From: Actinocrispum wychmicini | GTDB lineage: Bacteria; Actinomycetota; Actinomycetes; Mycobacteriales; Pseudonocardiaceae | Direction: 5' to 3' | Length of the DNA: 64,000 bases | Assembly (NCBI RefSeq): GCF_004345645.1 | Contig: NZ_SLWS01000006.1 | Coordinates: 434,001-498,000 of the forward strand | In this document: one piece after another, positions 1 to 7,913 of the stretch | Numbering within the stretch: the first letter of the stretch is position 1 | Layout of the letters: the number at the start of each line of letters is the position of its first letter | Translations under genes and position numbers: made by a program | Notes under the pieces: generated by a model | Told to the model about the DNA's origin: nothing | Seen by the model: the letters and a program-made list of their open reading frames with translations, nothing else | Databases searched by the model: none

Positions 1-510
1 GCGAAGCTGTATCCGTTGGCCACCCGGGCGACGCTGGGCGTGCTGTGGTGGTACTCGGCCAGCATGGTGTTGTTGGGGCCCGCAGTGTCCGGCCAGGATC
101 CGGCGCTGTCGGCGGTCACGATGGTGACGCGCCCGGACGGCCTGCTCGCCGACGCCAGGTCTACACCGTACACAGGGCTGGTCGGGCCACGGCTGCGGGC
201 GATGTTGACGTCGTGCGTGGCCGCGGTGTCAGCCGTGAGCGGCGCACGGGAGCGGACGTTGTGGGCGATCGCGACGGATTCGCTGGCGAACCGGATGCTG
301 TGGGCAGGGCGCTCCGCGGAGGCCGCGGAGTTCGCCGCCGCGGTGCCTGAGCTGCCGGCGCCCAGGTATGTGGCGGTGCGCGGGCGGCAGTTCGTGCGGC
401 GGGTGTCGTGTTGCCTGATCTACCAGGGGACCAACGCGGACAAATGCGTGAGCTGCCCCCGGCAGACCCCCGCCGACCGGATGGCGCGGTTGGTCCAGCA
501 ACTGGGATGA
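1..510 (+). CDS. FhuF-like (2Fe-2S)-binding protein, 5'-truncated by the window edge
   Basis: The reading frame is open from base 1, so the gene starts upstream of the window and only about the last 169 residues are seen. The C-terminus carries Cys-Cys, ten residues, Cys, two residues, Cys (the CCLIYQG... CVSC region), which is the [2Fe-2S] ligand pattern of the FhuF ferric-siderophore reductase C-terminal domain. Family members release iron from siderophores in the cytosol by reduction. No siderophore transport gene is visible downstream; the next gene, metY, starts 27 nt later. The substrate is therefore inference only. The TTG at 16 is in frame but is unlikely to be the true start. Confidence 0.75.
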   Translation, partial: AKLYPLATRATLGVLWWYSASMVLLGPAVSGQDPALSAVTMVTRPDGLLADARSTPYTGLVGPRLRAMLTSCVAAVSAVSGARERTLWAIATDSLANRMLWAGRSAEAAEFAAAVPELPAPRYVAVRGRQFVRRVSCCLIYQGTNADKCVSCPRQTPADRMARLVQQLG

Positions 511-537
511 ACTCCCGGTCACGGCTACGGTGGGCAA

Positions 538-1827
538 GTGACTGAGCGGAGTTGGGGATTTCGCACGCGGGCGTTGCACGCCGGCGGGGCGCCGGACCCG
601 GCGACCGGAGCGCGGGCCGTGCCGATCTACCAGTCCACGAGCTTCGTGTTCGAGGACACGGCCGACGCCGCGAACCTGTTCGCGCTGCAGAAGTACGGCA
701 ACGTCTACAGCCGGATCGGCAACCCGACGGTGGCCGCGTTCGAGGAACGGCTGGCCAGCCTCGAAGGCGGTATCGGTGGGGTCGCGACCGCGAGTGGGCA
801 GGCCGCGGAGTTCCTGACGTTCACCGCGTTGGCCGAGGCCGGCGACCACATTGTGTCCGCGAGCGGGTTGTACGGCGGGACCGTGACCCAGCTCGACGGG
901 ACACTGCGCAGGCTCGGCGTTTCGACGACGTTCGTCGACGGCGACGACGTGGACGCGTACGCCGCCGCGATCACCGACCGGACGAAGTTGATCTACACCG
1001 AGGTGGTCGGCAACCCGTCGGGGAGCATCGCGGACCTGGCCGGGCTCGCGGATCTCGCCAGAGCGCACGGGATTCCCCTGGTGGTGGACGGCACGTTGGC
1101 CACGCCGTACCTGTGCCGGCCGTTGGAGCACGGCGCGGACATCGTGGTGCATTCGGCGACGAAGTTCCTTGGCGGGCACGGCACGACGCTCGGCGGTGTG
1201 GTGGTCGAGTCCGGGCGGTTCGACTGGGGGAACGGGAATTTCCCGCGGATGACTGAGGAGGTCCCCAGCTACGGCGGCCTGCGGTACTGGGAGAACTTCG
1301 GCGAGTACGCGTTCTGCACGCGGCTGCGGGCCGAACAGCTCAGGGACATCGGCGCGGTCCTGTCCCCGCACTCGGCTTTCCTTCTGCTGCAAGGCGTCGA
1401 GACGCTGCCGCAGCGGATGGACGAGCACGTCGCGAACGCGCGGACCGTAGCCGAGTGGCTGGCGGCGGACGACCGCGTCGCGTGGGTCGGCTACGCGGGC
1501 CTGCCCGACCATCCCCACCATCAACGCGCCCAGCGCTATCTCCCACAGGGGCCCGGCGCGGTGTTCTCGTTCGGCGTCAAGGGCGGCCGCGCGGCCGGGC
1601 AGCGGTTCGTCGAGTCGGTGAACCTGTTGAGCCACTTGGCGAACGTGGGCGACGCGCGCAGCCTCGTGATCCATCCCGCGTCCACCACCCACCAGCAGCT
1701 GTCCGAGACGCAGCTGGCGGCCGCCGGGGTCGGCCCGGACCTGATCCGCCTGTCGATCGGCCTTGAGGACGTCGACGACATCCTCTGGGACATCGACCAG
1801 GCGCTCGCCGAGGCGGTGAAGCAATGA
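538..1827 (+). CDS. metY: O-acetylhomoserine (thiol)-lyase / sulfhydrylase
   Basis: The 429-residue protein belongs to the Cys/Met-metabolism PLP enzymes. It condenses O-acetyl-L-homoserine with sulfide (or methanethiol) to give homocysteine (or methionine) in the cytosol. The PLP lysine is K209 in SATKFLGGHG, and the YSRIGNPT and RPLEHGADIVVHS segments are typical of MetY. The usual VDNT motif reads VDGT here; the PLP-contacting Asp is kept and only the neighbouring Asn is changed. The start is GTG. The stop overlaps the next gene's ATG (ATGA), implying coupled translation with the CoA-binding protein. Confidence 0.92.
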   Translation: MTERSWGFRTRALHAGGAPDPATGARAVPIYQSTSFVFEDTADAANLFALQKYGNVYSRIGNPTVAAFEERLASLEGGIGGVATASGQAAEFLTFTALAEAGDHIVSASGLYGGTVTQLDGTLRRLGVSTTFVDGDDVDAYAAAITDRTKLIYTEVVGNPSGSIADLAGLADLARAHGIPLVVDGTLATPYLCRPLEHGADIVVHSATKFLGGHGTTLGGVVVESGRFDWGNGNFPRMTEEVPSYGGLRYWENFGEYAFCTRLRAEQLRDIGAVLSPHSAFLLLQGVETLPQRMDEHVANARTVAEWLAADDRVAWVGYAGLPDHPHHQRAQRYLPQGPGAVFSFGVKGGRAAGQRFVESVNLLSHLANVGDARSLVIHPASTTHQQLSETQLAAAGVGPDLIRLSIGLEDVDDILWDIDQALAEAVKQ

Positions 1828-2303
1828 CCTGGACCGGTCCGTCCGCGGCGCGCCGCCGCGAGATCCTGCTGGACACCAAGAACGTGGCGGTGGTCGGCGC
1901 CTCCGCCAACACCGCCCGGCCGAGCTACTTCGTGGCCACGTACCTGTTGTCGTCCACGCGGTACCAGATCTACTTCGTCAACCCCAGGCTGGACTCGTTG
2001 CTGGGCGAACCGGTCTACCCGTCGTTGCGGGACCTGCCGAAGCCACCGGACCTGGTGTCGGTGTTCCGCAAGCACGACGACCTGCCCGCGGTGGCGGAGG
2101 AGGTCATCGACGCGGGCGCCCGAACCCTGTGGCTGCAACTGGGTCTGTGGCACGAGCCGGTCGCGGAACGAGGCGAGGCGGCCGGTCTGAACGTGGTGAT
2201 GAACCGGTGCGTGAAGATCGAGCACGCCCGGTTCGCCGGCGGCCTGCACCTCGCCGGCTTCGACACCGGCGTGGTCTCGTCGCGCAGGAACACGTTCCGT
2301 TAG
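1824..2303 (+). CDS. CoA-binding domain protein (YccU-like)
   Basis: A 159-residue protein made almost entirely of a Rossmann-type CoA-binding fold. The motif VAVVGASANTARPSYFVATYL lies near residues 16-36, followed by the YFVNPR and VYPSLRDLP segments typical of the YccU/succinyl-CoA-ligase alpha N-domain family. It lacks the ligase catalytic domain. It is translationally coupled to metY, a pairing that suggests a role in sulfur-amino-acid metabolism, but the exact function of stand-alone members is unknown. Its TAG stop interlocks with the stop of alc on the other strand (TTAG). Confidence 0.8.
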   Translation: MTWTGPSAARRREILLDTKNVAVVGASANTARPSYFVATYLLSSTRYQIYFVNPRLDSLLGEPVYPSLRDLPKPPDLVSVFRKHDDLPAVAEEVIDAGARTLWLQLGLWHEPVAERGEAAGLNVVMNRCVKIEHARFAGGLHLAGFDTGVVSSRRNTFR

Positions 2304-3271
2304 GTCGTGGTGTCCGTCCAGCGGTCGGCCAGCTGTCGCCGGCCGCGGTCGGTCAGCGTGCCCCACAGACGCAGCCGAGCCATGCCACCGTCCGGGTACA
2401 CGTCCAGCCGGGCCGCCGAGGCCGGGATGTCCGATGACACCAGGAAAAGGTGCCGGGTGTCCGGCTGGAGGCGTTCGCGGGACAGCAGTTCGCCGCCGAG
2501 GACGGACACGCTCGCCCAGCCGGGCGCGTTTCCCTTGAAGTGACTGGTGTCCAGTTCGATCAGGCGCACCACACCCTCGGCCGCCAAGCGGACGGACACC
2601 CAGTCGTTGCCGTCGTCCCTGCGGCGCGCGGTCTCCCAGCCCTCGCCCATCACCGCGGCCGGGCCGGGCGCGATCAGGTTGTTCGGCGACGAGTAGAACC
2701 TGTTGCTGCAGTCGGCGATCGACGCGCCGTTCGCCAGGGCGGCCAGGTCGATCCGGCCGAAGTCCAGGAACGTGGGGTCGGGCACGGGCGAGCCGTGCAC
2801 CCGCAGCCGGGCGACGCCGCCGTCCGGGTAGATCGTCAGGCGGACGTGCGTGAACCGCCGGGAACCGGTGACGGCGAACGCGTTCCGGGTGTCACCGGCC
2901 AACGGCGACTTCGCCAGGACGGTCTCCCAGCCGGTCAGTTCCTCGGGCGCCGGATAACCGACCGCAGCACAGGCCTCGACCGACGCGAAAGGCGGGTAGT
3001 TGCCTTTGAAGAACGCGGTATCGACGACGATCCCGGTGATGACGCCGGGCATGCCGAGCCTGATGATCGCCTGGTCCACGCCCGCAGTGCGGCGCCGCCG
3101 GGTCTCCCAGCCGTCGTACACCTGGCCCTTGTGGCCGAAGGTGTACGGCTGGAACGCCGGGTCCTCGGGTTTGACCAGGTTCTCCCGTTCGGCGAAGAGT
3201 TCGTCGTTCGCCCAGACCACGGCCCCGCCGAAGCGTCTGGACGCCAGGTCGGGATCCTGCTCCCAGCTCAT
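2300..3271 (-). CDS. alc: Allantoicase
   Basis: A 323-residue allantoicase that hydrolyses allantoate to ureidoglycolate and urea. It shows the family's internal duplication: two allantoicase repeats, each with a GWETxRRR-type segment (WETRRRR near residue 56 and WETARRRDDGNDW near 200), an FKGN motif (FFKGNYP and HFKGNAP) and a YPDGG(V/M)ARLR segment. The start is the ATG at 3271, which overlaps the allB stop (ATGA); a longer open frame upstream lies inside allB and is not used. It forms an operon with allB and completes the allantoin branch. Confidence 0.92.
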   Translation of the reverse strand: MSWEQDPDLASRRFGGAVVWANDELFAERENLVKPEDPAFQPYTFGHKGQVYDGWETRRRRTAGVDQAIIRLGMPGVITGIVVDTAFFKGNYPPFASVEACAAVGYPAPEELTGWETVLAKSPLAGDTRNAFAVTGSRRFTHVRLTIYPDGGVARLRVHGSPVPDPTFLDFGRIDLAALANGASIADCSNRFYSSPNNLIAPGPAAVMGEGWETARRRDDGNDWVSVRLAAEGVVRLIELDTSHFKGNAPGWASVSVLGGELLSRERLQPDTRHLFLVSSDIPASAARLDVYPDGGMARLRLWGTLTDRGRRQLADRWTDTTT

Positions 3272-4590
3272 GCGTCCTCCCGGCCGAGCAGGTCGCCGTG
3301 CAGTTCGTCGCCGGTCACCCGGATGCCGCGCAGCCAGGTGGTGATCACCCGGCCGGCGAGCGGGACACCGTGATAGGCGCTCACCGGGTTGCGGTGGTGC
3401 AACTGGTCCGCCTGCACCACGAACGCCTCGTCCGGCGCGAACACGCAGAAGTCGGCGTCGTAGCCGGGTTCGATCCGGCCCTTGTGCCGCATGCCGGCGA
3501 CCTGGGCGGGCCGGTGGGCCATCCAGTTGACGACGTCGACCACGGTGTGCCCGCGGCGGCGCGCCTGCGTCCACACCGCGGGCAGGCCGACCTGCAGGCC
3601 GGAGATGCCGCCCCAGGCCTCGCCGAAGTCACCGGTGTCGAAGCGCTTCAGCTCGCGGGTGGACGGTGAGTGGTCACTCACCACGTAGTCGATCACGCCG
3701 TCCGCGAGGGCCCGCCACAACGCCTCGCGGTTGGTGGCCTCCCGGATCGGCGGGCAGCACTTGAACTGGGTGGCGCCGTCCGGGATCTCCTCGGCGACGA
3801 ACGTGAGGTAGTGCGGGCACGTCTCCGCGGTGATCCGGACGCCGTCCGCCTTGGCCTGCGCGATCATCGGGATGGCGTCCGCGGAGGACAGGTGCAGGAT
3901 GTGCGCGCGGGCTCCGGTGCGTTTGGCCAGGTCGATCACCCGGGTGATCGCCGCGTTCTCCGCGGCCCGTGGCCGGGAGGCCAGGAAGTCCGCGTACTTG
4001 CGACCGCGGGCGTTCTTCACCGCGTGCCCGTCTTCGGCGTGCACGATCATCAGGCCGTCGAACTTGCGGATCTCCCGCAGCGCGGCCTCGAACTCGCTGA
4101 ACGACAGGTGGCCGAACTCGTCCACACCCGAGTGCAGCAGGAAGCTCTTGAAGCCGAACACCCCGGCCTCGTGCAGGTCGCGCAGGTCGGCCAGGTTGCC
4201 GGGGACGGCGCCGCCCCAGAACCCGACATCCACGTGTAAGCGGCCCTCCGCGGCCTTGCGCTTCACTTCGAGGGCGTCGGCGTCCACGGTCGGCGGCAGG
4301 CTGTTGAGCGGCATGTCGACCAAGGTGGTGACGCCGCCCGCCGCGGCCGCTCGGGTGGCCGTGCGGAACGTCTCCCATTCGGTCCGGCCGGGGTCGTTCA
4401 CGTGCACATGGGTGTCCACCAGGCCGGGCAGCAGCACTTGGTGCAGGCCGAGTTCGATCACCCGCTCCGCGTCGAGATCACTGTTCAGGGGCTCGACGGC
4501 GACGATGCGCCCCTCCCGCACGCCTACGGTCCCCTCGACCTCACCGGCCGGAGTGATCATCCTGCGGGCCCGGAACACCAGGTCCAGCAC
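3268..4590 (-). CDS. allB: Allantoinase
   Basis: A 440-residue cyclic amidohydrolase that opens allantoin to allantoate. It has the metal-binding HVH motif (H61, H63 in VDTHVHVNDPGR), the lysine segment GFKSFLLHSGVDEFG that provides the bridging carbamylated Lys, HAEDGH, HILHLSSADA and the catalytic-Asp motif DHSPS. Length is normal for AllB. The start is GTG at 4590. The 61-bp gap to the divergent uraD carries a likely AllR operator, so both arms of the pathway appear to be controlled from one site. Confidence 0.94.
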   Translation of the reverse strand: MLDLVFRARRMITPAGEVEGTVGVREGRIVAVEPLNSDLDAERVIELGLHQVLLPGLVDTHVHVNDPGRTEWETFRTATRAAAAGGVTTLVDMPLNSLPPTVDADALEVKRKAAEGRLHVDVGFWGGAVPGNLADLRDLHEAGVFGFKSFLLHSGVDEFGHLSFSEFEAALREIRKFDGLMIVHAEDGHAVKNARGRKYADFLASRPRAAENAAITRVIDLAKRTGARAHILHLSSADAIPMIAQAKADGVRITAETCPHYLTFVAEEIPDGATQFKCCPPIREATNREALWRALADGVIDYVVSDHSPSTRELKRFDTGDFGEAWGGISGLQVGLPAVWTQARRRGHTVVDVVNWMAHRPAQVAGMRHKGRIEPGYDADFCVFAPDEAFVVQADQLHHRNPVSAYHGVPLAGRVITTWLRGIRVTGDELHGDLLGREDA

Positions 4591-4651
4591 TTGCCACCCT
4601 CTTTCCGCTATACGAAATACAATTTCCGCAAAGGCAAGCTAATGTTGGGCG
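4591..4651. promoter_or_regulatory. Divergent allB/uraD promoter region with putative AllR operator
   Basis: The gap is AT-rich in a GC-rich neighbourhood. It contains TTTCCGCTATACGAAA (4602-4617), overlapping the palindrome GAAAT-ACA-ATTTC (4614-4626), followed by CCGC. The block from TTCCGCTAT at 4603 through 4629 matches, at 18 of 27 positions and with identical spacing, a block between aceB and allR (13899-13925, opposite strand). IclR-family repressors such as AllR bind short A/T-rich inverted repeats. That this is the AllR site is inference from location and similarity. Confidence 0.6.
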
Positions 4652-5140
4652 GTGCACGCCGTCAACCTGAACCGGTTCAACTCGGCTCCCGCGGACGACC
4701 TACGACCACTGCTCGCAGATTGTCTCTCGGTGCCACGCTGGGTCGACACGGTGCTCACCGAGCGACCGTATGCCTCCAGGGAAGCGTTTATCGAATCGGC
4801 CGGCGCGCTCGCCGCCGACCTGACCGCCGACGAGATCCACGCGGCCATGGCCGGCCACCCCCGGATCGGCGAACGCCGGACCGGAGACCGGTTCTCCAGC
4901 GCCGAACAGTCCGGCGTCGACGCCTCGCTGGCCGACCGGCTGCGCACCGCGAACGAGCGGTACGAGCAGCGGTTCGGGCACATCTACCTGGTGTTCGCGT
5001 CCGGTCGGAGTGGCGAGGAACTCCTGGCGATCCTCCAGTCCCGGCTGGACAACGACCCATCGGCCGAGCTGCGCGTGGTGAACGCCGAGTTGGCCAAGAT
5101 CACAATCCTGCGACTGCGGAAGCTGGTTACCGATGAGTAG
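4652..5140 (+). CDS. uraD: 2-oxo-4-hydroxy-4-carboxy-5-ureidoimidazoline (OHCU) decarboxylase
   Basis: A 162-residue protein that decarboxylates OHCU to (S)-allantoin, the last step of urate oxidation. The catalytic histidine motif GHPRIG is at residues 68-73 (H69), and the C-terminal half has the RTANERYEQRFGHIYLVFA segment region typical of UraD. The start is GTG at 4652. It overlaps uraH by 8 nt and heads the uraD-uraH-pucL operon, which is divergent from allB and shares its putative operator. Confidence 0.93.
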   Translation: MHAVNLNRFNSAPADDLRPLLADCLSVPRWVDTVLTERPYASREAFIESAGALAADLTADEIHAAMAGHPRIGERRTGDRFSSAEQSGVDASLADRLRTANERYEQRFGHIYLVFASGRSGEELLAILQSRLDNDPSAELRVVNAELAKITILRLRKLVTDE

Positions 5141-5453
5141 TTGCGTGACGACGCACGTGCTGGACGCGGCGGCCGGCAAACCGGCGGCGGACGTGCCCGT
5201 GCGTCTGGAGGCTGCGGACGGCACCGTGCTGGCCACCGGGGCGACCGACGCGGACGGTCGGGCGAAGGACCTGGGGCCGGCCGAGTTGCCGGCCGGGGTG
5301 TACCGGCTCATCTTCGACACGGGCGCGTACCACGGGCCCGAGGCGTTCTACCCAGAGATCGTGGTGTGCTTCCAGATCGCCGCGCCCGGGGTACATCATC
5401 ACGTGCCGGTGCTGCTCAGCCCGTTCGCCTACTCGACGTACCGAGGGAGTTGA
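5133..5453 (+). CDS. uraH: 5-hydroxyisourate hydrolase (transthyretin-like)
   Basis: A compact 106-residue protein that converts 5-hydroxyisourate, the uricase product, to OHCU. It has the N-terminal TTHVLD motif (His8), the internal R-containing strand, HHHVPVLLSPFAYSTY, and the family's C-terminal YRGS tetrapeptide (103-106), which distinguishes the enzyme from vertebrate transthyretin. It is cytosolic, with no signal peptide. The ATG lies inside the uraD tail and pucL follows 3 nt after the stop, so the three genes are co-translated. Confidence 0.95.
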   Translation: MSSCVTTHVLDAAAGKPAADVPVRLEAADGTVLATGATDADGRAKDLGPAELPAGVYRLIFDTGAYHGPEAFYPEIVVCFQIAAPGVHHHVPVLLSPFAYSTYRGS

Positions 5454-5456
5454 CAC

Positions 5457-6332
5457 GTGTCGTCGTTCCACCTGGGTCCCAACCAGTACGGCAAAGCCGA
5501 GGTGCGGCTGGTGACGGTCACCCGGGAGGGGGACACCCATCACCTGAAGGACCTAACGGTCAGCACCGCGCTGCGCGGGGCGCTCGAAGACACGCACCTG
5601 ACCGGTGACAACAGCGCGGTCGTGGCCACCGACACCCAGAAGAACACTGTTTTCGCGTTCGCCAAAGAAGCCCCGGTCGGCGAGATCGAGGACTTCGCGC
5701 TGCGCCTCGGCCGGCACTTCGTCGACGGGTTCGACCAGATCACCGGCGCGCGGATCCTGATCGACGAACACGGCTGGGAGCGGATCCACGTCAACCGGCA
5801 CCCCCACCACCACGCCTTCGCCCGCGGCTCGGGCGAACGGCGGACCACGGCCGTCACCGTCGACGGCGACCGGCACTGGGTGGTGTCCGGGCTGACCGAC
5901 CTGGTGGTGCTGAAGACCACCGGGTCGGAGTTCCACGGCTACCCGAACGACAAGTACACGACCCTGCCGGAGACCACGGACCGGATCCTGGCCACCGCCG
6001 TGACCGCCCGCTGGCGGTACCAGGGCACGGACATCGAGTGGACGAAGAGCTTCCTGGAGATCCGCCGGCTGATGTTGGAGACGTTCGCCGAGACGCACAG
6101 CCTGTCGTTGCAGCAGACTCTGTACGCCATGGGCGCGGCGGTGCTGGCGGAACGCCATGAGGTCGCGGAGATCCGGCTGTCCATGCCGAACAAACACCAT
6201 TTCCTGGTGGACCTGTCCCCGTTCGGCCTGGCGAACGACAACGAGGTCTTCCACGCCGCCGACCGTCCGTACGGCCTGCTCGAGGGCAGCGTGGTCCGCG
6301 ACGACGCTCCGGATCCAGGTCTCGCGTGGTAG
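5457..6332 (+). CDS. pucL: Urate oxidase (uricase)
   Basis: A 291-residue cofactor-free uricase that oxidises urate to 5-hydroxyisourate and hydrogen peroxide. Signature segments are LGPNQYGKAEVRLV near the N-terminus, VLKTTGSEFHGYPNDKY TTL around residues 150-168, and the C-terminal NKHHFLVDL and DNEVFHAADRPYG segments that build the active-site tunnel. The start is GTG 3 nt after uraH. Unlike Bacillus PucL, it is not fused to the decarboxylase domain, which is a separate gene here (uraD). Confidence 0.95.
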   Translation: MSSFHLGPNQYGKAEVRLVTVTREGDTHHLKDLTVSTALRGALEDTHLTGDNSAVVATDTQKNTVFAFAKEAPVGEIEDFALRLGRHFVDGFDQITGARILIDEHGWERIHVNRHPHHHAFARGSGERRTTAVTVDGDRHWVVSGLTDLVVLKTTGSEFHGYPNDKYTTLPETTDRILATAVTARWRYQGTDIEWTKSFLEIRRLMLETFAETHSLSLQQTLYAMGAAVLAERHEVAEIRLSMPNKHHFLVDLSPFGLANDNEVFHAADRPYGLLEGSVVRDDAPDPGLAW

Positions 6333-6423
6333 CTCTTTCCGGGGGCGTTGATTCATCCTTCGGAGTGATTTGCGCGTAGCCCCTCGGGCGACAGGGTGAG
6401 GTCGCCATTCGAGGAGGAATACG

Positions 6424-7602
6424 TTGTCACGATTGAAAACACTGTTCATGGCGGGCGTGGTCGGGGCCTCTCTCGTTGTCGCGGCACCGACCGCGAACGC
6501 GGCCGCTGTGTCGTTCACCCTGCCGAGTCCCACCGGCCAGTTCCCGGTGGGCACGACGTCACTGCACCTGGTCGACTCCGGCCGCGCCGACCCGTGGAAA
6601 CCGGACCGCAGGCGGGAACTCATGGTCAGCCTGTGGTACCCGGCGCGGGACACCGCTCGCTTTCCGTTGGCACACTGGACGACCCCGGGAGTGGTGCCTT
6701 ACCTGGAGAACCTGGGTCTCGGGATTCCCAAGGGCACTGTGGACTGGACCAGCCCGCTGACCGCCGCGCACGTCGACGCGCCCGCCGACGGCCGGCGACC
6801 GGTGGTGCTGTACTCGCCGGGATACGGCGGGCCTCGGTTCACCGCGACGGCACAGGCTCAGGACCTGGCTTCGCACGGGTACGTCGTGGTCACCATCGAC
6901 CCCACGTTCGAGACCGCGGTGGAGTTCCCGGGCGGGCGGGTGGAGCAGCCGGAGCCACAGGACGGGTCGCCGGAGACCACGAAGAAGGCACTCGACGCCC
7001 GCGTCGCCGACGCCCGGTTCGTGCTGGACGCCCTCTGCCGCCGGACCCCGGACGCCGACGGACGCCCGCTGCCTCGCGGGCTCAACCTGGACCTGGGCCG
7101 GGTCGGCATGTTCGGGCACTCGTTCGGCGGCTTCACCACCGGCGAGACCATGTACCGCGACCGGCGGATCGCCGCGGGCATGAACCTCGACGGGGGCATG
7201 CAGACCAGCACGGACCCGTACATCCCGGGCGAGGTCACCAAGCACGGCCTGAACCGGCCGTTCCTGCTGATGGGCAACTCCACCAACAACCACAGCCACA
7301 CCAACCCGGCGTTCGACCGGTCCTGGGCGGACTTCTGGGCCGTCCAGCGCGGCTGGAAACGGGACGTCCAACTGCCCGGCTCGGCCCACTACAGCTTCAC
7401 GGACGTGCAGGTGATCCTGCCGCAACTGGCCGCCCAGTTGGGAATCCCGGTGAGCACGTGGGCCCAGGTGATCGGCACCGGTGACCCGGCCACCGCACTG
7501 CGCACCCAGAACGCCACGATCCGCGCCTTCTTCGACCGGTTCATCCTCGCCGCCGCACCGACCTTCCAAGCGAACGACGGAAGTCCCCATCCAGTTCCCT
7601 AG
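6424..7602 (+). CDS. Secreted alpha/beta-hydrolase (lipase / PAF-acetylhydrolase-like)
   Basis: A 392-residue protein with a Sec signal peptide (basic N-terminus, hydrophobic core, cut likely after TANA around residue 26). The nucleophile elbow GHSFGG puts Ser at 233, with VVLYSPGYGG upstream forming the oxyanion region. The start is TTG at 6424 because a strong GAGGAGG lies 7-8 nt upstream. The last 18 residues (after FILA) and the stop are encoded by a 60-bp repeat whose second copy lies inside the xanthine dehydrogenase FAD-subunit gene, so this tail may be acquired. The substrate is unknown; it does not obviously belong to purine degradation. Confidence 0.78.
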   Translation: MSRLKTLFMAGVVGASLVVAAPTANAAAVSFTLPSPTGQFPVGTTSLHLVDSGRADPWKPDRRRELMVSLWYPARDTARFPLAHWTTPGVVPYLENLGLGIPKGTVDWTSPLTAAHVDAPADGRRPVVLYSPGYGGPRFTATAQAQDLASHGYVVVTIDPTFETAVEFPGGRVEQPEPQDGSPETTKKALDARVADARFVLDALCRRTPDADGRPLPRGLNLDLGRVGMFGHSFGGFTTGETMYRDRRIAAGMNLDGGMQTSTDPYIPGEVTKHGLNRPFLLMGNSTNNHSHTNPAFDRSWADFWAVQRGWKRDVQLPGSAHYSFTDVQVILPQLAAQLGIPVSTWAQVIGTGDPATALRTQNATIRAFFDRFILAAAPTFQANDGSPHPVP

Positions 7603-7606
7603 CCGC
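7547..7606 (+). repeat. 60-bp direct repeat, copy 1 (end of lipase gene)
   Basis: Differs from copy 2 (10414-10473) at only 6 of 60 positions, with no gaps, by direct comparison. The shared core includes AAGCGAACGACGG and ATCCAGTTCCCTAGCCGC. Here it is read on the plus strand as the lipase C-terminus and stop codon. The two copies are in the same orientation and bracket 2.8 kb containing the dehydrogenase large-subunit gene. Confidence 0.9.
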
Positions 7607-7658
7607 ACAAACCCAGTTCGCCAGCAGCGAACAACGCTACCGTGGCCCAGGTTCGCCG

Positions 7659-7690
7659 CCGGGCCCAGGTTCTGGACTACCTGGGCCCGG
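7659..7690. terminator. Strong hairpin, likely bidirectional terminator
   Basis: CCGGGCCCAGGT, 8-nt loop, ACCTGGGCCCGG: a perfect 12-bp stem. It lies between convergent genes (lipase plus, dehydrogenase minus). There is no U-tract, which is common for actinobacterial terminators. Confidence 0.65.
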
Positions 7691-7696
7691 GGGTCG

Positions 7697-7720
7697 CCGG
7701 GACCCAAGTCCGGGTCCCGG
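7697..7720. terminator. Second hairpin
   Basis: CCGGGACCC, 6-nt loop AAGTCC, GGGTCCCGG: a perfect 9-bp stem, 6 nt after the first hairpin. Together they would stop transcription from both sides. Confidence 0.55.
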
Positions 7721-7867
7721 TTCCCGCTCCGGAGGCCTCGGATCCGGTGCCGGGTGCGTCGGTTACCTTGACAAAGCCCAGGTTTCCTGCATCGGGCTCA
7801 GGTCGGGCCCGGCGGCACCTGGGCCCGTCGGGTTTCTGCCGCCAACCACTCTGCCGCCGTCCATTAT

Positions 7868-7913
7868 GGCGCCAGGGCTGCTACGCCGCTGGCGCCGGGA
7901 CTGCTACGCCGCT
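7868..7913. repeat. 23-bp tandem duplication over the large-subunit stop codon
   Basis: Two adjacent 23-bp units (7868-7890 and 7891-7913) differ at two positions; each ends in GCTACGCCGCT. The second contains the stop codon of the minus-strand dehydrogenase gene, so the stop region is duplicated downstream. Confidence 0.85.

Larger units (their letters stand above)
7603..7903. other. 301-bp non-coding gap between convergent genes, rich in CCCAGGT motifs
   Basis: No convincing gene. The motif GCCCAGGT or its complement recurs at least six times (about 7643, 7662, 7679, 7779, 7794 with one change, and 7814), producing two strong hairpins and a third weaker pairing (about 7793-7825). A 23-bp tandem duplication closes the segment at the dehydrogenase stop codon. 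Most other convergent junctions in the window have no gap at all, so this looks like a terminator region expanded by repeats. Confidence 0.7.
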
